From Thunnus maccoyii (lineage: Eukaryota; Chordata; Actinopteri; Scombriformes; Scombridae), in the NCBI RefSeq assembly GCF_910596095.1, contig NC_056539.1, forward strand, positions 27,612,501-27,676,500: 64,000 nucleotides of DNA, in the 5' to 3' direction. The notes under the pieces were generated by a model. That model ran no database searches, was not told where the DNA came from, and saw only the letters and a list, made by a program, of their open reading frames with translations. Shown here in pieces: positions 1 through 11,400 of this stretch. The position numbers and the translations under genes are program-made. Position 1 is the stretch's first letter. Each line of letters opens with the position of its first letter.

Positions 1-2159
1 CTTGCAAGTTTCATTTCAAGATTTGACTCAGGTTAACACCGACAGAGCATCAACTGAGCCTGACCACGTAGGTGACCAACCAACAGATTGTTTTTTGTCA
101 TTGTAGGAAACATACAAGTGTAACTAATAACAGTAATAACTGCTTTTAATTTAGGTGAGTTGGGTTCATGGCTGTGGAACACCTTTTCACCGAAGATATT
201 TTGTCACATTAGGAAAAGCACAGGTGAAAATATTCCAATCAACGATGGCTGAAATGCAATTATCTGCTTTCAGGGTCCAGGTATTGTGCATGCTGTTACA
301 AGGCCTATCAGTAAGTGTCTCAATGGTGATGTCAGTCAATGTCTCTTCAAAACAATTACATAAAATAGATGTTATAAAAAAATTAAGCATGTTTGACAAA
401 CTGCATAACAGATTTCTGGCCTCAAATGTGCTGAGATACTGATTTTATTTGAAAATATTATTGGAAACATTTGTGTCCAGAGCAACTGTTCAACAAAAAT
501 CTGAGCCAAAGACCAATGATAGCCCAAGGCGATGTGTTTTCAGTCAGCTCTATAGGAAGGGATTGTGTTGATGTCTCAATGAAGGAGAGAACTGTCAATC
601 ATCTACTTGAATTGTCTGTTTGAAGCAAATGCTTTCTGAGTCTTGCTGGATCACAATGATGAGAACATTTTGAGCTGGTGTTATAAACACGCTACAGTGA
701 ATTGTGATGGAGTCTCTTTAACTTGAGGGCACAAAATACTTATTTGTAATATGAAATACTGATCATGTGCGTGAATTATCGAGTGATTTACCCTTGATAA
801 CAGACAAGTAAGGACAGAGGATCTTAGGGAGCAGAAATCTAAGCTCTCATCTAGCAGTATTTCAACTGAGCTAGACCACATGCTGTACCTCACACAACAG
901 CTGCACATTTTTGCCTCCTCTGGTTGTTTGTTTCAATAGATGACTAACAATAATTGCACAATTAGTGCCTACATTTATTAGAAAGTGGCAGTGAATAATA
1001 AGTAACAGTACTGAAGAAACTGAATGTGCCAGGACTCCATACCAGTGAGTATTGGGTAGTATTGAGTATTGAGTAATTCAAGCAGCTGGTTTCATTGTAG
1101 TGGATAAAAAAAAATAAAAAAACATTTAATGGTGGAAATCCAAGTAAAATTTAATAAGTTAGACCTGAGGCCATTATGCCACATTTCAGGCAATCTGTTC
1201 ATAAGGTTTGTGAGATATCCTGCTGACAGACAAACAAACAAACTACCAGGGGCGAAAATAGCAGCACTCTTGGCAGAAGTAATATCAGGAATAATGAGTA
1301 AAGCCTGGGTATCAGTGCAGTGGAAACTAGGCTATGGAGAGCGTCTTCTCCCTGTGAGCCAATTACAGCATCAGCTAACAGAATGGTTATTTCCCCCGGA
1401 GCAGTGAGAGCTGAATTGTGGAAGAGAACACATGAGACACACATTCGTTGTAATAATCATCAACTCGGCTCGGTTATTAATATCATCTGCACGTTTATTC
1501 ATCTGTCAGAAAACACACACACGGCCTCAGAAATCAGTATATCAGTCATCCATTCAGTCAGTCAGTCAGTGGTACATTGGCAACATTGTTCAGAGGCACT
1601 GAAAGTGTGCTGAGGTCTTCACAGAGTGTACAGGAGTACATACTGTCCTGCAGGGGCGCTGCTAGGAGGTTTGGGGCCCCTGGCAGTCGATGAAGGTGGG
1701 GGGGGGGGGTCCTGAATTTTGTCAGCATACAAGACTGACTCTGTCTGTAGACCAGGATACATGGGCTTTTATGTGAGGTAAGCAGAACCTATTGTATATA
1801 TTGTTATTGAGTAAGAACATTATAAACCAACGTAGCCACAGCTGATGGGCACGTACAGTATGTTTGACATTTTGAGGCTTATTCGCTTTCTTGTTAAGAG
1901 TTAGATAAGACGATCAATACTACTCTGATGTTTGTGCAATAAATATGGAGTTAGAGCCAGGAGGTGATTATCTTAGCATAGGGGAAACAGCTAGCCTGGT
2001 TCTTCCTGAAGTTCAAAAATACACTTCCCAGCAAAAGAAAATAAAAATGACAATTGATGGTTTTACAAGGAGTCTCCACAAACAAACAGTACAAGATGTG
2101 CTAGTAGGTGTAGTCTTGAACTTTTGTACAAAGCTACAATAGGTTAACTGTTTCCCTCC

Positions 2160-2205
2160 GGATGCCTTCTTGCCAAATGTTAGAGCATTTGGCAAGAAGG
2201 CATCC
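2160..2205. repeat. perfect 20-bp inverted repeat (hairpin, 6-nt loop)
   Basis: Positions 2160-2179 are the exact reverse complement of 2186-2205, separated by a 6-base spacer (TTAGAG). The right arm runs directly into a CATC microsatellite, and pairing stops at the first base beyond each arm. No gene overlaps it. It could be a template-switch product or part of a decayed element; I see no transcriptional context. Confidence 0.9.
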
Positions 2206-2282
2206 ATCCATCCATCCATCCATCCATCCATTTTCCGCTGCTTATACCGGGACAGGGTTGCGGTGACAGCAGACTGAGTAAT
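2201..2282 (+). repeat. CATC microsatellite joined to a dispersed fish repeat remnant
   Basis: About eight CATC units are followed by sequence (2232-2282) resembling a common fish repeat whose conserved core reads like 'ccgctta..ccgggacagggttgcggtgacagcag'. A diverged relative of the same core seems to occur near 23.34-23.40 kb. The class (LINE tail or SINE) was not determined. Confidence 0.5.
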
Positions 2283-3013
2283 GTCTGCAAGAAAGCATAA
2301 TTCTCCAAATGTCAGACTAGCGTATTTACCAAAATTCCTTTATGCTACTCTGCAAATCCTGCCATAAAACAAAAACATTTTGTCCCTGATAATGGACTGG
2401 ACCTGATTGAAGACATTTCACCTCTCATCCAAAAGCCCTCTTCAGTTCTAAGTGTTGAGATCATGACTGAGATCAAGAACTCTTGATTATTTTGGGTGGT
2501 CCTGCCCTACTGGTGGGCATGGTCACCTCACAGGGATAAATAAATACTGGCCAAACTGTCACATAGATTCTCCTTTCCCTTCAGTTAGTGTTTCCCGTAA
2601 CATTGCCTTCCACTATTGGGGGTAGGACTTAGGTAAGGTTAGTCATTGTAGAAAAACTAGTTGGAGTAAGGGTAAGATTAGGTGGAGGTTTTAAGCCTCG
2701 CAGAAGATGTTTGCTTCAGGTTAATGTAACAGGAAGCACAAATGGATAGGGAAACACTATTCCTCCACAACAGTAAGGCTTCAGACATCTCTTGCCCTAA
2801 ACCAGAACTTCGAATGGTTTGGATTCAACTTCTTCCAGACATCTGAAGGTTTATGTTGGCACCCAACTTCTAGTGACTATTAGTCCATTCACTTTATGTG
2901 AAAGAACTCTGTGTTTTCGATGCAAAGTTTGTACCAATCACATTTAGTAGAAATTAAAATTGAGTCCTTTGACAATCATCTTAGCAGCAGCTGAAAATCT
3001 TGTGACTGACCTC

Positions 3014-3165
3014 CGGTGGTTGAACTACCCACCCTGCTGCAGTGATGTACGAGTGTACTCCGGGGTTGAGTCAGTATAGCGTGACATCACTGTAGCTGTA
3101 GGTGTGGTTACAGGTGCAACAAAACACACTTCTGACTACACTAATCAGTGGTGAAAAGCTTTCAA
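3014..3165 (+). repeat. small dispersed element, copy 1
   Basis: This segment aligns with the reverse complement of 11055-11208 in the same window: both share blocks such as 'gatgtac..gtgtactc', 'tgacatcactgt' and 'cacacttct', in the same order. It is therefore a dispersed repeat present twice in inverted orientation. It has no coding capacity and looks like a small non-autonomous DNA element; boundaries are approximate. Confidence 0.65.
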
Positions 3166-4673
3166 CCACAGAGGGTAGTGAAACTTTACAGCCTGGTGTA
3201 AGGTTACAGCCCTATCACTGCAATGATTTTTAAAAACATGAGTTCCTTTTAGCCAAAATGAGACCAGTAGTGTCTGATTTCATTGCAGTGATTCTGTGTC
3301 AAACCTATTTGCACAAGTTCTACAGTTTTTTTTTTTCCTACTTGACCTCACATTGTTGCCCATCTACCCTGGTCTGATTAGTCCAACAGTGCAACACATG
3401 GACAAACACAGTTACAAATATGATACACATCCATAACAGCTTCAGCTTCTCACCTTGTAAACATTAGGATAAACATTATTATTATCGAGGCAAATAATGA
3501 CAATGGTAGCAAAGTCTTCACTTAAACTAAACATCGTATGGTAGCATAATTGTCATTATAAACACCAGTGTCTTTTTTTATACTCAGTGCAAAATAATGA
3601 TTCTTTCCAATGCCCCTTTGTAGATACAGCACGGCAAATTATAGTCATTTCCAACCTAATAAAAAACATTCTTGAACAGCATCCTCACTGTCATATTTTC
3701 TCTCTATAGTAAAAACATTTCAACAGTTATTAAGTATGACATGCACAAAATAAACCGGGTACAATTTATACGGTGCAATATGCAAAACATCTCTGTCATT
3801 TACAACAAAGCACTGAAGCAAGTTCAACTTATAACTTATGGTGCTGAAACACATCAGCATTCAGTTAACAGCGTTGGTTAAAAACAGTGAAAGCAATAAT
3901 TATCAGTATCCTATAGCTATCAACTGTTATAGTCTCTAACAAATAAACACAATTAGAACAAAAACAGAAACAGTAGCCCAGGTATTTGAACATGTTACCA
4001 GACTAAACAACAACTAAACAACCCTTTTATCAGCGATCAAATCCATTTTAGTGAACACAAAGCAAAAGTGCCCATTGATGGAGCATTAAGCCTGTTAATG
4101 ACTATAAGGTCATGATGAAGATGCCTTTATTTACCACAGTGTCTCATGATTTTGTTGGCTTTCAGCTGCTTTATACATTAGTGTAACCACTGAAGATCCT
4201 CAGATACAGAGTTGTGTTCCACTGCAACAAAGTCGATCCAAAAATAGACAACTACTTAACAAGCATTTTACCAGAGGTTTGGTATGTTTTAGTTCATTAA
4301 CTACAAATTGTGTTACATCATTACAGACAATCTCATTTAATTCAAATTAGGAAAAACTGCAATAGAAACAATTAAATAAAAACTCGTCTCCACTTGGCAA
4401 GAGTAACATTTCTTGCAGTGTTCCCTTTCAAGCTCATTCAAAGGAGAAAAGAGTCTTTGGTTCAACCTTACAATACATGTTTAAAATCCATGTATATTTC
4501 ATCTTGTTTAAGTCATCTTGTGGCCTCCTGCAGTGTTCAGACTCACATGGTGACAACCAGTGTTCCCAAAAATAAAACCGATCAACAACCACGGCTGTCA
4601 TAGTCGTGATATCGTCACAAAAAAGCAGAAGAAAGATTCTTTTTTTTTTAGATGCTGCTACATTGGGTTAGAG

Positions 4674-5292
4674 CAGTGCTTTCCAACCTAGAGATCAGAA
4701 CAACATTATTTAAGGGTGAAGAAAAAAAAAAGTTTCTGTTTCACAAAATAATGTTTATTTTTTGGCAGTTTTTCTCTAATTTTTTGCTTTTTTTCTTCTG
4801 AAATCCTGGATACTTTCACCTTTTCTGGGCCTCTAATTAACCTATTAGGGTTCCTATTAAGTATTATTAAGTCCATCAGACAACATCAGACTATACATGG
4901 CAGCTCAATATTTGCCCAAAGTCAACCAGTAGTGTATTATGTAGGAATATGCAACAAAAATGAAGGTCTTACAACTAGGTTTTGCCACAGGGTACCTTTA
5001 CAAGACAGGGCCACAAGATGAGCTAATAATGCAAAACTTGCCTTTGATGTTTGACTTTTGTTGTACAATTTTTCAATTAATCAGATTTCTAAATCCAATT
5101 GGCATGTAGTGAACCTGGGACTTTGGGGGTTCCTGGGCAGTCTTGTTCAAATTAAACAATCTGACAAGGAAAAAATAATCTTTTGTTGAACTGCTCATGA
5201 CTAATGTCCATACAAAGGCCTGTGATGAGGGATCTCAAGTTGATATTGCCTCATTTTAAGGGATCACAAGCCAGAAAAGTTGGTAACCACTA
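4674..5292. mobile_element. non-autonomous hAT-type element (619 bp)
   Basis: The left end begins CAGTGCTTTCCAAC and the right end, read in reverse complement, begins TAGTGGTTACCAAC, giving short imperfect terminal inverted repeats of the hAT kind. The flanking 8-mers are GGTTAGAG (4666-4673) and GTTTAGAG (5293-5300), an 8-bp target-site duplication with one mismatch, the length expected for hAT. There is no transposase frame inside. A related, shorter copy lies at about 57.30-57.61 kb. Confidence 0.75.
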
Positions 5293-8200
5293 GTTTAGAG
5301 GGTCCAAATATGACTGAACAGTAACAAAAAGGTTTCCAGACTTAGATGATGCCTGTTAGTTTCCTCGAATCTACTCATTTCCTCCGTTTCATTGCTGTTT
5401 ATAATTTCATTTGATGAAGGTGTTTATGCAGTAGCTGCATCTGAGCGTGACTCTAATTTTGAATCCAGGATTCTGTAAACAGAATAAAAGGTCATGCTAC
5501 CTATGATTTCATGTAAGACAAAGCATGTTAATTCAAGGAGGGGGGGGAGTGCTAATAACAGACTGCAGTGCCATTTAAAGTGAATAACTCGTAAACTAGC
5601 TGTGTCGCACCCACAGCTCTACTTTCATCAGCTTTTCTTTGTCCTTTTTTTTTTGATTAACTGTACAACACAGTGGGCTAATAAATCACACTCACATTTT
5701 ATTTACTCTCTGTTTGTCTCTCTCTCTCCCTTGTGTTCAAATCTCTAAACGCCACACAGTACTTTGTCTTCACAGTGCTATTCTCCTGAGTGTCCTCATG
5801 TGTGCGATCAGGTGTGTGTTTGTGCTCTAGAGACAAGTGTAAGACGTGAACAGCTGCCTCTCCCCACAGCTAGCCAAACTAGAGAGAAGGCCAGGATATT
5901 GCTTTCATTTCACTTTACAACACATCCAATTACGTGACCTGATCAGGCCTTTGACTGATTGAATTATGTGGGAGAGTGTGTGCATCTGTGTGTACACTGA
6001 TGTTAGGCTGGCAAAGCTGGAGAAGGAAATTTAAAGTGGAATAGAAATGGACACTGGTCAGTAAACAAAAGAAGAACCATTCATACTATAACAAATAAGT
6101 GCAAATTAGTGTATTGAGATAGTATGTAGTAAAGTAAAAGTAAATCCTCTTTCAACTACAGATCAACTAAACTCTTGTAAATTGTAGGTGGAAAATGTTA
6201 GGATCTCTAAATCTATCTGCAAAACCATTTTTACTGCTACATGTGGAAAAGAACCAAAGAAGTGTCAATCTGTAAATGTGTAAAAGTGTTTGAGAAACAA
6301 GATTTTTGAGTTTCAAACAATAAATATGTTGATTTTTTTGACCCTCTTAACGTCTTCTCTCCCGCAACAGTGATCACAGCCAACATTAAAGGCACGATAC
6401 ACTCTTTTGGTCATTTAAAGTCTAACTGTAGAGCTCCAAATGCCTTGTGATTGCACTGTGTTCAGCTCAGCACCAAGACACCCGGGCACAGGAACAGAAA
6501 ATCACATAAACAGAAAATCTAATTTGATGCCAATTACATAACTGATCTTTTCAGGATGGGCTAAACACTGAAAAACAGCTGGACCTGGGTCATCTGGGGT
6601 AAAAACAAAAGAAAAAAAAAAAAAAAAATCTAATCTGTCTGCAAATCCAGACAAGTCACTCCTCTGCAGCCGTTTCACGCTGCAGTAAAACCTGGTTACG
6701 TCCGCTTTGGGAATCAAGATTGATTGGGAGAATTGAATGATATGTCTTATAACCAGAAACATCCACAAGCTCTGCGCACTTTCATCTGCAATTTGCTATC
6801 TAATTAGAAGTTTGGAGTTAAATGCTTCCTGCTGCACACATCACGATGAATTTCTGACGTGTTTGCACATTTCTTCCTCACAATGCCTTCTTGGCTGGCT
6901 GTCAGGACAGAGATTTCAGTCTGCCTCAAAAAAGAAGTTTACTTCAGAGACAGCCAGCCCTGGCATGTGGTCCTTCTGAACAGTCAAAATGATGAGACTA
7001 GCAGCTTTTAACTACACACTGTTACTTTACCAATGAACAAACAAACCACCCACAGTGGTATGGAGGGCCTATACAGTAAAATCCACACACAAACATACAG
7101 TGCTGATAGACATTCAGTCAGTGCACACTTTGTACAAGATTCCTGATGATTATTAAATAGATTATGAGTATTTACACTATATGGTAGCCTAACATTAACC
7201 AAAGAATCAATAGTATTTGTGTATATTATTCTATATTTACATTTATAATGTAATTAGAGGATATTTACATAACATTTGTGTGGATTTAATACAGGAAGAG
7301 AGATGACACAGAATATAGAAAACCCCAATCATTAGATTGGTTTCCACTACGTTGCCAAAATGGCTAGCCAAAGCTTACTCTTTAGCCTAATTCCCACTAA
7401 AGGCACAAACAAGGCTAGCCAGGGTGTAGCCTTTAGCCTGATACAACAGATTCATGTAACACTGTTTCTACCAGATGGTGGTGGTTGTGCTTTGTCTTCA
7501 AATCAGCAAATAGTGCTTTGGATTTTATTATCTGTATTAAGTTATAAAGATGTTGAATTCACTGTTTTGTGTCCTGCGTGGCTCTGTAAATGGCCCTGAA
7601 GTCCCTAATGCAGGACCTGAAAAAATACATGTATGGCTGTTTCACAAACAAGAATCGAAAAAGTCCTAAACTAAAACTTTGTCCTCAGTGACGAATATTT
7701 TGCCAAGGATGAGACTTGTACTGACCTAAAAGTATTTGGCTCTACGTCTCTGTTCCTTTCACTTCAACCACCAATTTTTCTCAACTTTGTGTTCAAACCT
7801 TCCGCATGTTGTTCTACTTTTGTGTTCTTGTGCCTCCTCTCTTGTCCTGTTGGCTCTCTGTACACCAGTCTAATGCTCTCTCTTTAGCCTGAAGAAGATT
7901 TTCTTGCAATTCATTTGTATTTACCTGTATCCTGAGTCAGAATGTGATCCACTAAAAGACTTGGAGGATAGTTGATCAAAAACAGTATTACAAAAAGGCG
8001 GTGGGTCAAAAAATCGTATTCAATACCTTTAAAAACAGACTTAAAGGTTTTATTTTTGCTGTTAAAATCTGCTTTGGACTTTGGAAAAATTAAAAGTTGC
8101 ATGTCAATATCCACTATTCACTCACCAGCACAGGTCCTGTTCTTTGCACATCCTGCTTTGCTTTTACAGACTGAATTTCAAAAAAACGGGTAATACCCAG

Positions 8201-8461
8201 ATCAAATAAATTCATCAAATATAGCTTCATATGGTAGAGCGTTATGTCAAATATGAGGATTTAAGTGTTTGATCCATATATCAAATGGATTGCAACAAGA
8301 TCTTGAGGCCGTTTTACTAATCTCCTCACTAAAAATGCCCCTAAAAAGTATTTGCTTTCCTGCACTTTGGTCTTGTGCTGTCTCTCCACCCCTTTTCTGT
8401 CCCACTTCCTAGTCTGCTAGTCTTCATCTCCTCTCTTCCAGCCCCTCCCCTCTGGTGTCTC

Positions 8462-11400
8462 TTAGCTGTATCCCAGGTTCTCCATCTCGTTGCGGTATCT
8501 TAACTCTGATACTTTAGCTTTGTGCTGCTTGCTCTCCAGATGCTGTCGGAAGTCCGTTTCTTGTTCGGCTCCGCAGTTGCACATGGAGCAGTAGAACTGT
8601 CCGCTGGGGGTCACGCACATGGCTAAGTCCCTGGGGATGCGCTGCCTCGGTCTGGGGTTGTAGTAGGGCCCTGAGGGGAGAAAGAGAGGGGAGATGAGGA
8701 CATGAGAAAAGAAGTTAGGAGAGGCTACACATAAAAAGGCTGATACCAGACTTATCAATCATAACAGCTGGTGGGACACTATAATATAGTTGTAAGCAGA
8801 TGTAAAATGACATTTTTAGGTGTTTTATAATGTAAATTATTTGTCAACAATTATAACTTTTCCCATGAAGACATATTTTATATTATTACGACTGTGTTTT
8901 ACTATATTGTCACTCATTATCTGTTTATATACCACCTACGGGTGCCCACAGGAGGACTTATAGTTGTTGACAAATGCATTAATTAACACTTATATCTGCT
9001 TAAAACTACATTATAGTGTATTATAAAACCTTATTAACTATTTATATATGGCTTATAAATGCTAAATACGGGGACTTACAATAAAGTGTTACCAAAGACT
9101 GTAACAAATAGTTTTTTATTATCAATTATTTAAGATATTCTGATTACAACCATATAAAACCAGCAAACGTAGTATTTTATTTTTTCTATTTAATGATTTT
9201 AATGCTTCACACATCAAATCTTTGGCATACCCCAAAATCACATTTGAAAACTGATTTAAATATAGATCAGTATCACACGCTTGATTATATACCTGATGTA
9301 TCACTGACAGGTACACACAGACAGAAAACCACTGAGTCGTCTGGGATTACATTTAGGTGGATCATTGGGGAAAAAAGAGTATTGCTTGTTTGTGCGAGTG
9401 TGTGTTAACACAGCAGAAAAATGAGAAGCAGATAAGGGAGAGAGATAAAAAGACAGTGAGAAGGCAACTGCATAAGAGAGTGCAGCTATTTTGGGGTTTG
9501 TCCATCAAGAAAACTGATTAAATCAGCAGAATGTTGTGGTGTGTGTGTGTGTGTGTGAGAAAGAGAAAGAGAATATGTGAGGGAGAAAAGAAGGGAATTG
9601 GCTCTACTGTATGATTTATGTCTTTATCTTAAGCTGAGATGCCAGTGTTTCTGTCTGTAGAGTGAAAGACGACAAGAAAGAGATGGTTCTTTGACGTCAG
9701 CAGGATGTCTGACGTTACTCTTCTGTGTATCTGTTTTCACAAGCCCACAAAGCCGAGTGCAGACAGTCACACCAGCACAGTTGATAAGTCGGCGTTTAGA
9801 GATAGAAACTAAATCAAACGGCTGCATTTTGGGTGCAAAATTTGAATACAATACAGTATGCTTGAATGAACTAATAAAACGACAAATTAAAATGTTATTA
9901 TACTAATTTTCCATATTTCATAGTTTAGTTTTAGGGAATAAAATGTTCAGTGTAGTGTGTTCACTGCATCTTTTTTGCCAGCTGCATCAGTTTATTTGTA
10001 CTAATGTATTCTGACATCAGTGGATGGAAGAACCGCTTTTGATTTTTTTTTTTTTTCCTCTATTTGCCCCCAGGGAGTCCACTGCAGCTCAGTCAGCTAT
10101 CAGAGTTGAGAACTGCATTCTGGACAGCCAAGTTAACTTCCCAGTATATATAGGACATTATGGATTATATCACACAGTATGAGACATAGACTAGATGTGT
10201 GCTCCGTTGTTCACCATCCTGCACTGAGTTTCACAGATGCAAAGGAAGCACTGGAGCGTGTGATAATAGAAGATTTACATTTTTTGTATATGGCTGAATA
10301 TGTAATATTTGCTGTGGTTGTGATTTCTAAAAGTGTCTAGTGTAGCTGCTAACTGTCACAAATGTAGCTACTGTTGGGTTACTGTGCTGTACTGAAACAT
10401 AAGAATCCTATTTGTACATTTGCAGCAGTTCAAAACCTTGTAGAAATTCGCAGTAAGGTCCACGTCAGTGAGTTTTTCCAGGAGGTTTGTCTCTAAAGAT
10501 GATGGGATGTTCAAAGAGGAGACAGAGTACAGGTCGTTGCTTATCTGATATCAACGTTTCCGCTATTGTAACATCACAGAACACAATACAGCAACACACA
10601 GCTCCTAATATCCTGAGTATATCCAGTTATAAGGTTGAATGGAACACAAACGTCTCCACAATTTGTTATACTTTTGTTTGACAAATTATATCTGTTGGTT
10701 ATATCTTTGTGTTTTTATTAGCCAGAACAGCTGAAACATATTACTGTGTGATGACTGAATGCTATAAGCAGCTGTTGTGATTTACAACTCAAAATCATAC
10801 TGGTATTGCCTTTTAATTTAATAATTTTTTAATGTTTTACCTGGCATGGAGGCAGGTAGCTGTGGGCTACGACGATTTTTCACCAGTCTATACTCGCTGC
10901 CATCTTTCCTATTTCTTCTTGGGGTTGCTTCACTACTGCCTTCCCTGAAACATAAAATCAAAATGCATGTCAGATTGGTCCAAAAAGTGGTCAAAACACA
11001 AAAAAGTACTTAACTTGTGTTTCCAACACTAAACTGAAAAAGTGTTTTGCTGTCCTCTCTCGTTGAAGTTTCTGTTTTACCACACCCACCATCATTACTG
11101 GGTGTGGTTAGAAGTGTGCTTTATTGCACCTACAAACAGTGATGTCATGGGGTCCTAGAGTACACCTGTACATCATTGCAGCAAGGTGTGAGGTTAAACC
11201 ACTAAAGCCCTACATGTTGTTGGTGTTCTGCTGAGCCTCAGCGAGCCGTAGTTTCTTGGCGTGGTTCTTGCCCTGGTAGTGGGCCTGTGCAACTGCTGGT
11301 GAGCTGAAGGAGGCATCACACAGCTTACAATAGTCGTTCTCTGTGGCCAAAATGACCCGTGTAGCCCCCTTATACAGCGCCTGCAGACACAGGACAAAGC

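Larger units (their letters stand above)
1..8461. other. zmat3 3' flank, no further gene seen
   Basis: I see no convincing coding exon on either strand here: open frames are short, lack family resemblance and are not bounded by consistent splice sites. Because ZMAT3 transcripts in other vertebrates have long 3' untranslated regions, an unknown part of the right-hand side of this stretch is probably zmat3 3' UTR, transcribed leftward; I could not decide where it ends. The interval contains a perfect hairpin next to a CATC microsatellite (about 2.2 kb), one copy of a small dispersed element (about 3.0-3.2 kb) and a 619-bp hAT-type element (4.67-5.29 kb), listed separately. Confidence 0.5.

Noticed and set aside
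1129..1613. Overlapping 80-97 codon frames on both strands at 1.1-1.6 kb
   Set aside because: Overlapping open frames on opposite strands without recognisable motifs, codon bias or splice partners; treated as chance.
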